This document shows positions 17,103 to 24,214 of a stretch of DNA of 64,000 nt, piece by piece. Source of the DNA: Sinorhizobium sp. RAC02. Lineage in GTDB: Bacteria > Pseudomonadota > Alphaproteobacteria > Rhizobiales > Rhizobiaceae. The stretch is from assembly GCF_001713395.1 (NCBI RefSeq), contig NZ_CP016450.1, positions 1 through 64,000 of the forward strand. The letters run 5' to 3'. How positions within the stretch are numbered: the first letter of the stretch is position 1; each line of letters opens with the position of its first letter. The position numbers were made by a program, and so were the translations under genes. The notes below the pieces were generated by a model that worked only from the letters and a program-made list of their open reading frames with translations, made no database searches and was not told where the DNA came from.

Positions 17103-17807
17103 CACGTCACTGCCACGCCTCCGGGCTGGGACAAGGGCGTTGCCGGCATCCGGGCAATCCACAAGGCTCAAGGCTGGTCGGACATCGGCTACAACGAGAT
17201 CATCAATCCGGACGGCCGGGCGGAGATGGGCCGCGGGCGGCTGGCGATTGGCGCTCATGTCGCCGGCTTCAATTCGATCGCTTACGGCCTAGCAATGGTC
17301 GGCGGCGTCAACGCCTCAGACAAGCCGGACATCAACACGATCAAGGATCGGCAGTTCGCCACGCTTCTACGGCGCATGCGAGAAATCACTAGTGATTTTT
17401 CGGATATCGAGTGGTGCGGCCATCGTGACCTGTCGCCCGACAAGAACGGCAATGGCGTGATCGAACCGTTCGAGCACCTTAAGGCTTGCCCCTGCTTTGA
17501 CGTCATCCCATGGGCGGCAGAACACGGCCTGCCGGTGGCCGATATCAAGGGCACATGGAAGCCGATCGTGCTTGAGCCGGCGAGCGCACCGGTGCTCGAA
17601 GGTCCGGACACCCGCACGGCCTATCTCCAGCGCCTCCTCTCGCGCGGCGGTTACGCCATCGGCCCGATCGACGGGATTATCGGCAAGAAAACCCGCGCCG
17701 GCATCCGTGCCTTCCAACTCGCATCGGGCATCGACCAGACCGGCGAGTTCGACGCGCCGACGGTCGCACGCCTCCGTTCCATCTTTGAAGCCAAGGCTGC
17801 GGCCTGA
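17067..17807 (+). CDS. Endolysin: N-acetylmuramoyl-L-alanine amidase with peptidoglycan-binding domain
   Basis: A 246-aa protein. Residues 8 to about 150 match the T7-lysozyme-type amidase 2 fold: VVHVTAT with His13, AIHKAQGWSDIGYNEII, GAHVAGFNSIAYGLAMVGG, His119 in CGHRDLSPD and Cys141 in KACPCFD as probable zinc ligands. Residues about 180-240 are a peptidoglycan-binding type 1 domain (LQRLLSRGGYAIGPIDGIIGKKTRAGIRAFQ). It cuts the bond between MurNAc and L-Ala at lysis. There is no signal peptide, so release depends on a holin, probably one of the two small membrane proteins downstream. Confidence 0.92.
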   Translation: MANRKRTTLGVVHVTATPPGWDKGVAGIRAIHKAQGWSDIGYNEIINPDGRAEMGRGRLAIGAHVAGFNSIAYGLAMVGGVNASDKPDINTIKDRQFATLLRRMREITSDFSDIEWCGHRDLSPDKNGNGVIEPFEHLKACPCFDVIPWAAEHGLPVADIKGTWKPIVLEPASAPVLEGPDTRTAYLQRLLSRGGYAIGPIDGIIGKKTRAGIRAFQLASGIDQTGEFDAPTVARLRSIFEAKAAA

Positions 17808-17825
17808 TCACGAAAGGAAATGACC

Positions 17826-18002
17826 ATGGGTAAGATTTCGAAGGCTCTCGGCGCCGGTGCCGGCGGCGTTCTTGGCGGTCTCGCGGTGCTGCCGTTCGCG
17901 CTGCCGGAAAGCACGCCCTGGTGGGGCACGATTGCTGCCTATGCGGCGGTGATCCTCCTGCCGGCCGTCGCCGCCTACCTCGCTCCCAAGAATGCATCCT
18001 GA
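17826..18002 (+). CDS. Small membrane protein, holin candidate 1
   Basis: A 58-aa protein starting at ATG 17826 (AAAGGAAATGACC upstream; the ATG at 17820 is too close to the ribosome site). It has two hydrophobic stretches, about residues 8-26 and 34-52 (GTIAAYAAVILLPAVAAYLA), separated by a short PESTPWW turn, and a basic N-terminus. It follows the endolysin by 18 bases. Small two-helix proteins in this place often act as holins or antiholins. The identity is inferred from position and topology. Confidence 0.55.
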   Translation: MGKISKALGAGAGGVLGGLAVLPFALPESTPWWGTIAAYAAVILLPAVAAYLAPKNAS

Positions 18003-18018
18003 ACGAAAGGGCTGAGTG

Positions 18019-18345
18019 ATGACGCCAGCAGAACTCTTCGACCTCCTCGGAATCAAGGCGAGCGTGGTGCTTGCCGGCCTCTCCGGCGGCATCCTGCGGG
18101 CTCTGTCTCGTCGGTCCTACAAGGTCCGCGAACTGGTAGCGTCACCGATCTGCGGTGCCCTGGCGGCCGGCTATCTGACGACGCCGGCCGTGCACTATCT
18201 CGGCGTCGTCAACTGGCCTCTGCCACCCGATGAGATCGCCGCGCAGCATGCCGCTGCGTTCCTGATCGGCGTCTCTGCTATGTGGATCAGCGATGCACTG
18301 TTCGAGTTCGTCGTACGGCGGTTCAAGCCGACCATCACCGACTAA
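18019..18345 (+). CDS. Membrane protein, holin candidate 2
   Basis: A 108-aa protein starting at ATG 18019 after GAAAGG. Hydrophobic segments lie near residues 12-30, 41-60 and 78-98 (AFLIGVSAMWISDALFEFVV), giving two or three membrane helices, and it ends in a charged RRFKPTITD. It lies 16 bases after the previous small membrane protein, so both belong to the lysis cassette. Its last 20 or so codons are duplicated in divergent form at 20733-20804, beyond the methyltransferase gene. Holin function is inferred. Confidence 0.6.
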   Translation: MTPAELFDLLGIKASVVLAGLSGGILRALSRRSYKVRELVASPICGALAAGYLTTPAVHYLGVVNWPLPPDEIAAQHAAAFLIGVSAMWISDALFEFVVRRFKPTITD

Positions 18346-18368
18346 AGCTCGTCGCACCGGGCGTTGGG

Positions 18369-18587
18369 CTAGCGTTTATTAGATACGACAGCCCGCATAA
18401 GCCGGCCGATATACGCAACATCTTCACGAACGGTCGCCGTTCTGAGGGCCGGCTTGCCTTCCTTGTCCGGCGCGCTGATCGTGAGGGTGATGTGCGCTCC
18501 CTTTATATGCGGTTTGATGGTCAGGATTTTTTCGGAATCGAGCAATATTGGGGAGTTGTTCTCAGTCGTTAACTGAAGCCAAGCCAT
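18369..18587 (-). CDS. Small protein of unknown function
   Basis: A 72-aa soluble protein (AWLQLTTENNSPILLDSEKILTIKPH...TVREDVAYIGRLMRAVVSNKR). The beta-strand pattern with a C-terminal helix recalls the short FlbD-like or regulator-like proteins, but no clear match can be claimed. GGAGA precedes the ATG at 18587. It follows the gene at 18592-18792 after only 4 bases, so the two form a minus-strand pair convergent to the lysis cassette, at the left edge of the methyltransferase insertion. Confidence 0.6.
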   Translation of the reverse strand: MAWLQLTTENNSPILLDSEKILTIKPHIKGAHITLTISAPDKEGKPALRTATVREDVAYIGRLMRAVVSNKR

Positions 18588-18591
18588 GGGT

Positions 18592-18792
18592 CTATCTCCG
18601 CACTGGGTATTCGGCGAATTCGCGAGGTAATTTTCCCTTCGGACGCCGATCGACTACACCCATACGGCTAAGGCAGTAAATATATTCGAAACAGGGTTTT
18701 CTTGTTTTGGAATCACTAATGTAATTTGCTTCCAACCGGCGCGGATCGGTGAACGTTAGACCGGACTTATTCGGGGTCTCATGCGAGCTCAT
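18592..18792 (-). CDS. Small protein of unknown function
   Basis: A 66-aa protein from ATG 18792 (AAGG upstream), with sequence character DPRRLEANYISDSKTRKPCFEYIYCLSRMGVVDRRP and two cysteines. A longer frame reaches a TTG at 18888, but its upstream part overlaps an opposite-strand peptide and lacks a ribosome site. It is co-directional with, and just upstream of, the 72-aa gene. Not recognised. Confidence 0.5.
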   Translation of the reverse strand: MSSHETPNKSGLTFTDPRRLEANYISDSKTRKPCFEYIYCLSRMGVVDRRPKGKLPREFAEYPVRR

Positions 18793-18796
18793 AAGG

Positions 18797-18895
18797 ATGA
18801 GCCTTTGGGTTACCGGTCTGGCAGCAATGGTGCTTGCGGTGACGTTCAGCGACGCACTGAAGCGCATAGGTATGGTGTTGATCGGCAAGGGGTGA
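18797..18895 (+). CDS. Possible 32-aa membrane peptide
   Basis: ATG 18797 opens a 32-codon frame (MSLWVTGLAAMVLAVTFSDA, then LKRIGMVLIGKG) that is strongly hydrophobic with one probable membrane helix and a basic end. It is divergent from the 66-aa gene. The ribosome site is poor, with AAGG almost touching the start. Small single-helix peptides are common in phage lysis and accessory regions, but this may be chance. Confidence 0.25.
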   Translation: MSLWVTGLAAMVLAVTFSDALKRIGMVLIGKG

Positions 18896-19019
18896 AGGGG
18901 CGCATGGCACCCACGGCATTGTGCCTCTCCAGTATAGCCGTACCGGCCCTCTAAACCCCCGATGGTAAATCTTTAATAGAATTCGCTCATCCTATTACTC
19001 TGGCTTTGGGGGCTTCCGA

Positions 19020-20724
19020 ATGAATCAGCTTTGGTTTGGGGATAATCTTACAATCCTTCGCGAAGAGGTCGCCTCCGAAAGTGTCGATCTCATCTATCTC
19101 GACCCACCGTTCAATAGCAATGCGAACTACAACGTACTGTTCCGAACACCGTCCGATGAGGCGGCCGGCGCTCAAGTTGAGGCATTTCGCGATACATGGA
19201 CTTGGGGCAATGAGGCTCAGTGGGCACTCGACGAGATCATGATAACCGGTGGCCCCGTAGCCACGATTATTCATGCACTGCATTCTGCGATCGGAGAAAG
19301 CGACATGATGGCCTACCTGGTCATGATGTCGCAGCGACTGTCGGAATTGCGTCGCGTGCTTCGAAGTACCCGGATCGCTTTACCTGCATTGTGATCCTAC
19401 GGCGAGCCATTACCTCAAGATCATCATGGACTCCGTTTTCGGTCCGACACGGTTTCTCAGTGAGGTGATATGGAAAAGGACCAGCGCGCACAGCAGCGCG
19501 CGCCGATACGGTCCTATCCACGATGTCATCTTGTTTTACGGAAAGTCCCCGGACTTCAAGTGGAACCATCAATATCAACCATATGACCAAGAATACCTCG
19601 ATCGCTTCTTCGATCAGACTGACGATGAAGGTCGGAAGTGGAAGCGATCAGATCTCACCGGCGCTGGCACAAGAAATGGCGAAACCGGCAAGATTTGGCG
19701 GGGGCTTGATGTGACTGCAAAAGGGAGGCATTGGGCTTACCCACCCGCCAAGCTTGAGGAGCTAGACGCCGCTGGCCGAGTCCATTGGCCGAAAAAAGAG
19801 GGCGGGATGCCTCGGCTGAAACAATATCCGGAGGATCTTCCTGGCGTTCCTCTTCAGGACATATGGTCGGATATCAGGCCTCTGCATAACCTTGCGGCCG
19901 AACGACTGGGATACCCAACCCAGAAACCACAGGCGCTGCTGGATCGGATTATAAAATCATCTTCAAACGCTGGCGAGGTCGTACTTGATCCGTTTTGTGG
20001 ATGTGGCACTACGGTTGCGTCCGCTCACGCGAATGATCGCCAATGGATCGGAATCGACGTCGCATTTCATGCAATCAAAGTAATTGAAGATCGCATCCTG
20101 CGTCAGAGTTCCCTTGCTCAATTTGAGGTCGGCGGCGTTCCCCGTGATTTTGAAGGCGCGCAGAGGCTCGCATCAAATGATAAGTATCAGTTTCAGTGGT
20201 GGGCAAACTATCTGGTTGGGGTGCAAGCCTTAAAGGAGATCAAGAAGGGGCCGGATCGCGGGATCGACGGCCAGATGTATTTCATGAACGGCCCGCGAGG
20301 CTGGGGAAGGGTTTTGACGTCAGTGAAAGGCGGCCAACATGTCGGCAGCAAGGATGTCCGTGAATTCAAAGCAGTCATCGATCGAGAACGGGCAGAGATG
20401 GGCCTTTTCATATGCCTCAATGAACCGACGCGTGACATGAATACGGAAGCCGCTGCATTCGGTTTCGTTCAGACGGCACACGGCCATCTCCCGAAGCTAC
20501 AGATCGTTTCGATAGCTGAGTGGTTCAGGGGGAAACGTCCTCACCTTCCGTCCTTGGGCCACATATCTCGAGAGTTTTTCGAGCCCGAGAAGCGTGCGAA
20601 GCAGAAAAAAGGCCGCGTTCCCGATCCTTCCGCACCAGAGTTCAAATTTTCCTTTCCGGGAACAAAAGCCGGCAGTACGGTCGTGCATTTCAATCCTTCG
20701 GCGATAAAGGCCGAAAGCCTCTGA
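19020..20724 (+). pseudogene. DNA methyltransferase fused to PD-(D/E)XK-like nuclease domain, frameshifted
   Basis: The N-terminal frame (19020-19394) has YLDPPFN (motif IV, residues 26-32). The second frame picks up at YLHCDPTASHYLK and runs to 20724 with DPFCGCGTT (motif I, near 19986) and the substrate region between, the order of beta-class amino-methyltransferases. After about 20200 a C-terminal domain with GPDRGIDG and LTSVKGGQHVGSKDVREF resembles the Mrr-like nuclease tail of restriction-linked methyltransferases. One extra C in CCC at 19369-19371 breaks the frame; removing it restores RSTGSLYLHCDP. Without the break the protein would be about 567 aa. It may be inactive, translated as two pieces, or misread in assembly. 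Confidence 0.8.
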
Positions 20725-20732
20725 ACTTCGCG

Positions 20733-20804
20733 GCTATTTGGATCGGCGATGCGGTGTTCGAATATGTGACACGGTCGTTCAAGCCGCTCAAGCGAGGGAG
20801 GTGA
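20733..20804 (+). pseudogene. Fragment of a holin-like gene (divergent duplicate 3' end)
   Basis: The frame reads AIWIGDAVFEYVTRSFKPLKRGR and stop, matching AMWISDALFEFVVRRFKPTITD at the end of the gene at 18019-18345. About 42 of 54 aligned bases agree (18277-18330 against 20733-20786). No start is present. It is a remnant marking the right edge of the methyltransferase insertion. Confidence 0.75.
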
Positions 20805-20843
20805 GGGGGAGAAAAAAGGCGCGCTCCTCGGTTGACCGAAGCT

Positions 20844-21059
20844 TCACCATTCCGCATCCGGGTTCTGGATGAACAGCGGCACCTCCGCATGTGGACCGCC
20901 TGCGGCTCGAAGTATGTCCATGCATCGCTTGCGCTCTTGCTCGATGCCGTCCAACACCATTTCCACTGGATCCTTTTGACCGCGCGCCAGGTGTTTCGCT
21001 GTTATAGCCCACGCCGTTTTGTGAGACGATGTGCGAAAGATTCTCTTCGTGCTCTCCAC
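20844..21059 (-). CDS. Small protein of unknown function
   Basis: A 71-aa protein from GTG 21059, with AGGAGG seven bases upstream. The C-terminal part (WAITAKHLARGQKDPVEMVLDGIEQERKRCMDILRAAGG) is a charged amphipathic helix region and ends PHAEVPLFIQNPDAEW. Another frame covers the same strand but looks less protein-like. No family recognised. It is separated from the next minus-strand gene by the terminator at 21272-21294. Confidence 0.45.
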   Translation of the reverse strand: MESTKRIFRTSSHKTAWAITAKHLARGQKDPVEMVLDGIEQERKRCMDILRAAGGPHAEVPLFIQNPDAEW

Positions 21060-21271
21060 GTCGCGCCTCCTGCTTGATTTGGGCAACTACCTTCGTCCTC
21101 GATCCTTGCGCGAGGGTGGCCAGATTGCTGTTTTTAATTAAACGCCCGCCGGCCTGAAACAGGATCGTCGCCGGGCAATGGCTAGCGGATATACACCCCC
21201 AGCCTCTTCCGCCTCCCGGATCGAAGCCTTCTGCTCCGCCGCGGGCTTCGCCGACTTTTCCACGCGCCAAA
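21060..21271. other. Intergenic stretch without a recognisable gene
   Basis: Several open frames cross this stretch on both strands, but none has a ribosome site with protein-like composition. Confidence 0.5.
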
Positions 21272-21294
21272 CAAAAGCCCCGCCGAAGCGGGGC
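21272..21294 (-). terminator. Intrinsic terminator, minus strand
   Basis: GCCCCGC (21277-21283) and GCGGGGC (21288-21294) form a stem with a CGAA/TTCG tetraloop. Read on the minus strand it is followed by TTTTGTTT. It should end transcripts from the DUF6894-type gene at 21431-21666 or from a short RNA just upstream. Confidence 0.8.
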
Positions 21295-21430
21295 AAGGCA
21301 TGCGGAGCCAGAGACGCGCCCACCTCCCAGCGGGCAAGGGGGATTTTACCACGGGCGGTGCTCGTGCAAAAGATCACAAATGAAGGTCCGATCCTTCGCC
21401 TTCAGGTATATCTTTAATGCCGCGGCGTCC

Positions 21431-21666
21431 TCAGTGAAGGCGTAGCACTGAGCGAAACGGAACGGTGGCGACGACCTTTCCACGGTTGTCGGAGATTTCG
21501 AACTGCTGGCCGTCCAGGACTTCATCAGCCATCAATAGCTCAGCGATCATTTCTTTCGCAGCCAATCTGGCGTCAATTACGGCAAGTTCAACGGTTGGAA
21601 AGTCGGTTCCCTCAGGATCGACCTCGAGCTCTTCCCCTTACGAATGTGAAAGAAGTATTTTGGCAT
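21431..21666 (-). pseudogene. DUF6894-family small protein gene, single-base frameshift
   Basis: From ATG 21666 (GGAGGG upstream) the frame begins MPKYFFHIRKG. In the next frame it continues ELEVDPEGTDFPTVELAVID and, further on, FEISDNRGKVVATVPFRSVLRLH, ending at 21431. Together these give the DUF6894 pattern (FFHI start, acidic D.EG.xFP, D..G..V..VPF end). One missing G in the GGGG run after codon 11 joins the two; with it the protein is 78 aa. The family is common in rhizobia and their phages and has no known function. It may be a pseudogene or an assembly error. Confidence 0.7.
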
Positions 21667-21714
21667 CCGGTCCCTCCGCCGGACGTGAATGTGAGATTTA
21701 ACGTATTGTTCCGA

Positions 21715-22003
21715 TTATTTGCCCACGGGCCCGACAAGGCGGGAGACCGCTTCGGGGGTCTCAGCAGTCTCCCTATTCCCGGGCGGGACTTGAGGCGCCC
21801 GGGTATTCGTGACGGAAGCCGTTCGGAGGGATGGGCTTCCCGCTCCGCAGCTTCTGGTCCGCGTCGCAGCAAGCACCACATTTATATATCGGCGCAGTCG
21901 TGAAACGAAAGGGGCCGCTCCCAGGGACGTGAAGGGGCTCCTGTGCGGTCTTCGATTGGGGGACCAAATGCTCATTGGAGACCGGGCAACCGCGCGTCAA
22001 CAA
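21715..22003 (-). pseudogene. Probable small gene split over two frames
   Basis: One minus-strand frame gives EHLVPQSKTAQEPLHVPGSG, then TTAPIYKCGACCDADQKLRSGKPIPPNGFRHEYP, and stops at 21773. A second frame continues PQVPPGNRETAETPEAVSRLVGPVGK to 21715. Removing one G from the CCCGGG run near 21798 would join them as HEYPAPQVPPG. A CxxCC cluster is visible. No convincing start or ribosome site was found, so the 5' limit is approximate. Confidence 0.35.
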
Positions 22004-22108
22004 CCGTGATCGCGTCCGCTTGTTCCCTTGGCCATATTTTATTCCACCTGCTGCATCACGACGGCGTCAGCCGGCGCTGCTACCCCGCCACGCGGGCTTA
22101 CTGCGGCG

Positions 22109-22411
22109 TCAACGTGTTCCGTCTGCACGCTTTGTGTCCAACACGATCTTGATGGTCCTGATCATCTCCGCGGCATCAAGAAGCAACTCCTTAACTTCCT
22201 GATCCGATAGCCTCCCTACAAAACCTGTTGCGCTTATAAGGCTTAGACTGGACTGCCGATATTTTTCGACCTCTTCACCAATTTCCTCGCGGGCTTCGAG
22301 AATGGTGACGTAGGCACGACCAAGTAGGCGAACCCGCTCGGCGTCAGCCACATCCCCGACCTTATTGGCCGCACGAATTAATTCTGCAATAAATGCTGAT
22401 GGGGGTGCCAT
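22109..22411 (-). CDS. Small helical protein of unknown function
   Basis: A 100-aa protein from ATG 22411 (APPSAFIAELIRAANKVGDVADAERVRLLGRAYVTILEAREEIGEEVEKY...), all-helical and charged, with a C-terminal segment EVKELLLDAAEMIRTIKIVLDTKR. A TTG 30 bases upstream would extend it but has no ribosome site. It lies 10 bases after the 33-aa membrane peptide gene on the same strand, suggesting one transcript. No family recognised. Confidence 0.55.
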   Translation of the reverse strand: MAPPSAFIAELIRAANKVGDVADAERVRLLGRAYVTILEAREEIGEEVEKYRQSSLSLISATGFVGRLSDQEVKELLLDAAEMIRTIKIVLDTKRADGTR

Positions 22412-22421
22412 GACCAGAGTA

Positions 22422-22523
22422 TCAATTTCCGACCAAGCCAAGCACCGACAGCGTCACGTAGCCGAGCACGCATAACCACGCGATCTGTGTTGCGGCTACC
22501 GCCCCCAAAATTAGCTTCATCAT
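22422..22523 (-). CDS. 33-aa membrane peptide
   Basis: Tandem ATG codons (22523 and 22520) follow GAGGCG. The product MMKLILGAVAATQIAWLCVL plus GYVTLSVLGLVGN is one long hydrophobic helix. It is just upstream of the 100-aa helical protein gene on the same strand. Such pairs are common in prophage accessory regions. The call rests on ribosome site, composition and context. Confidence 0.45.
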   Translation of the reverse strand: MMKLILGAVAATQIAWLCVLGYVTLSVLGLVGN

Positions 22524-22655
22524 AATTTGCGCCTCAACTGACTATCCCTCCTATCAAGCGTCAAGGACGGCTGCTTGGCAAGAGTTGGCAATGACCTCGC
22601 GCCACGCGCTCAGCCTCATTAACCAGGTGCGGTTCGAAGGCCGGCAATGCTGTGG

Positions 22656-22681
22656 AAAAAAGCCCCGCACAGTGGCGGGGC
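22656..22681 (-). terminator. Intrinsic terminator, minus strand
   Basis: GCCCCGC (22662-22668) pairs with GCGGGGC (22675-22681) and is followed on the minus strand by six T. The upstream sequence shares CTCTCTGGCTC and CTTGCCCCGC elements with the terminator at 21272-21294, so the two look like copies of one terminator unit. Confidence 0.8.
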
Positions 22682-22797
22682 AAGAAGGCGACACGCTAGG
22701 CTCAGTATCGCCGGGAGAGCCAGAGAGGACTCGGCCTTAGCTTAGCCATTTGCCGGCCGGGGGGAAGGTCCGATTCCGTCAATCCGGTACGGTTCAC

Positions 22798-22823
22798 AAA
22801 AAAGCCCGCCGGTGAGGGCGGGC
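22798..22823 (-). terminator. Intrinsic terminator, minus strand
   Basis: GCCCGCC (22804-22810) pairs with GGCGGGC (22817-22823) with a five-base loop, followed on the minus strand by a run of T (A-run at 22798-22803). No minus-strand gene ends immediately upstream, so what it terminates is unclear. Confidence 0.75.
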
Positions 22824-23000
22824 TGGATGGGGTGCCATTCAATTAAGGCCAGTCGTTTCCCTTGCACGTGCGTATCTCCATCAGGCAATATTCCTGTATT
22901 GCGGCTGATTAACCTGTCTGTCGCGCGCTGCGGCGGCGGTTCGGCCTATGCGAACTTTGCGGAAATCGCTAAACGTCTCGCCGGAGAAGTGGGGGGTAGG

Positions 23001-23465
23001 ATGGTCCGAGGCAGGAAACAGAAACGAGGCGACCTGGTTAGGATCGACATTGGTGATGGAAAGCAATTTTTTGCCGTCGCCCTGACAAGCCCGCTCTTCG
23101 CATTTTTCGAAGGCGTTTCCGAACATGAACACCCGTCCGCAATCGCCGGAGATCACCCAATCCTTTTTAAGCTTGCCGTGATGGACAGCGCTGTGAGGTC
23201 AGGACGGTGGCCTGTTATCGGAAAGGTTGATGAAGCGACGGTATCCTCATTGGAGAATATCGTGTTCTTCAAACAAGATTCGATTTCAGGCAAACTATCA
23301 GCCTACAATCCCATCACGAATATCGAGTCTCAGTTAAGCTTCGACGAGGCCGATAGCCTAGAATGCACGGCAGTTTGGAGTGCTGAGCATGTCGAAGACA
23401 GGCTTCGTGATCATCTCAGTGGCGTTCCCAACAAGTGGTGGGCATCAATGCGGCCCCGAAAGTAG
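23001..23465 (+). CDS. Imm26-like immunity protein
   Basis: A 154-aa protein from ATG 23001 (GGGGGGTAGG upstream). KRGDLVRIDIGDGKQFFAVALTSPLFAFFEG and HPILFKLAVMDSAVRSGRWPVIGKV follow the Imm26 pattern, an immunity family of polymorphic toxin systems also annotated as HocA-related. Immunity proteins bind and block a cognate toxin. No toxin gene is recognisable next to it, so it is an orphan here and may protect the lysogen against neighbours. The role is inferred from family resemblance only. Confidence 0.65.
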   Translation: MVRGRKQKRGDLVRIDIGDGKQFFAVALTSPLFAFFEGVSEHEHPSAIAGDHPILFKLAVMDSAVRSGRWPVIGKVDEATVSSLENIVFFKQDSISGKLSAYNPITNIESQLSFDEADSLECTAVWSAEHVEDRLRDHLSGVPNKWWASMRPRK

Positions 23466-23531
23466 CCAAGAGACAATATCGAGAATGTCCGCTTCTGTTC
23501 AGGGCTCTCCGATCCCCGTTAAGGCCGCAGT

Positions 23532-23771
23532 CTATTCCATCACCGGAATTTCGCCTGCCTGAAACAAAATCGAAGGCGGGCCATAATCCCCTAGCGTCGG
23601 GTCCGCATCGCGGCTCCAGGCCAGCACGCCGGCATAATGGCTCGCCATGAGCCTTGCTTCGCGCAATGCGCGCTCTTCCGTGTCGACCAGGCGCGGTTCG
23701 AACGCCGGCACCAATTCCCCCTCATCTGTCTTTCTGAATGCTGCCAGCACTACGAGCTTGCTCGTCGTCAT
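23532..23771 (-). CDS. Small protein of unknown function
   Basis: A 79-aa protein (LVVLAAFRKTDEGELVPAFEPRLVDTEERALREARLMASHYAGVLAWSRDADPTLGDYGPP...), a conserved-looking rhizobial small protein with an alpha/beta pattern. AGGGAGAA precedes the ATG at 23771. It overlaps the 3' end of the upstream minus-strand frame by 50 bases. No function is known to me. Confidence 0.65.
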   Translation of the reverse strand: MTTSKLVVLAAFRKTDEGELVPAFEPRLVDTEERALREARLMASHYAGVLAWSRDADPTLGDYGPPSILFQAGEIPVME

Positions 23772-23922
23772 GGAAAGCTTCTCCCTGATTTGCCGCTGTT
23801 TGCGGGTCTTTTTTCAGGTAGGTAGAGATAGCGCGCTTCAGATCGATTTGCCAGTTTCCGAAGTCGATCAGGCCGCTTGTGTTGAGGCGTTGATAGAGAT
23901 CACTACGGACCTCCGCTACCAT
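23722..23922 (-). CDS. Small protein of unknown function
   Basis: A 66-aa frame from ATG 23922 (AEVRSDLYQRLNTSGLIDFGNWQIDLKRAISTYLKKDPQ...), with helical character. No strong ribosome site is visible and the last 50 bases overlap the next gene. The longer open frame upstream of it only translates the repeats at 23963-24018. Confidence 0.4.
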   Translation of the reverse strand: MVAEVRSDLYQRLNTSGLIDFGNWQIDLKRAISTYLKKDPQTAANQGEAFHDDEQARSAGSIQKDR

Positions 23923-23962
23923 CGAATTTATCAATAAAATCAGCCATCTAGTTAGCTCGTGG

Positions 23963-24018
23963 GTGTGGCGCGGCGGCAACTTCTGGACAAATAGGCGTTG
24001 GCTTTCGGACACGAAAAC
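23963..24018 (-). repeat. Transposon-end-like repeat, copy 1 (innermost)
   Basis: One of three imperfect 55-56-bp direct repeats. Read on the minus strand it carries TGTCCGAAAGC and TGTCCAGAAG about 21 bases apart, then GCCGCCGCGCCAC. Confidence 0.7.
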
Positions 24019-24075
24019 AAAAGCGCACCGCCTATGCATGAGGCTCAGCTAGCTTGGCTTCAGCCTCTAACGATA

Positions 24076-24131
24076 ATGTGGCGCGGCGGCACCTTCTGGA
24101 CAAATCGGCACTAGCTTTCGGACACGGAAAC
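24076..24131 (-). repeat. Transposon-end-like repeat, copy 2
   Basis: Nearly identical to copy 1, with the same TGTCCGAAAGC and TGTCCAGAAGG pair. It lies 62 bases inside copy 3. Confidence 0.7.
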
Positions 24132-24137
24132 AGCTCG

Positions 24138-24193
24138 ATGTGGCGCGGCGCCACCTTTAGAACAAATCTGCACTAGCTTTGACACATTAAGAC
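24138..24193 (-). repeat. Transposon-end-like repeat, copy 3 (outermost, degenerate)
   Basis: The most diverged copy. Read on the minus strand the block begins with TGTC at 24194-24191, as expected for the outer tip of an element with TGT ends. No transposase gene is in the window. Confidence 0.6.
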
Positions 24194-24214
24194 AAGTTGG
24201 GTCGCTACTCCGCT

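Larger units (their letters stand above)
22524..23000. other. Intergenic region with two minus-strand terminators
   Basis: About 480 bases without a convincing gene. It holds the terminators at 22656-22681 and 22798-22823 and the leader of the Imm26-like gene. Confidence 0.5.

Noticed and set aside
21178..21417. Frames on both strands across the 21272-21294 terminator
   Set aside because: They translate an intrinsic terminator hairpin; not coding.
24023..24039. Start of a 105-codon minus-strand frame inside the 23963-24018 repeat
   Set aside because: The N-terminal third only translates the repeat; a later ATG at 23922 is the more likely start.
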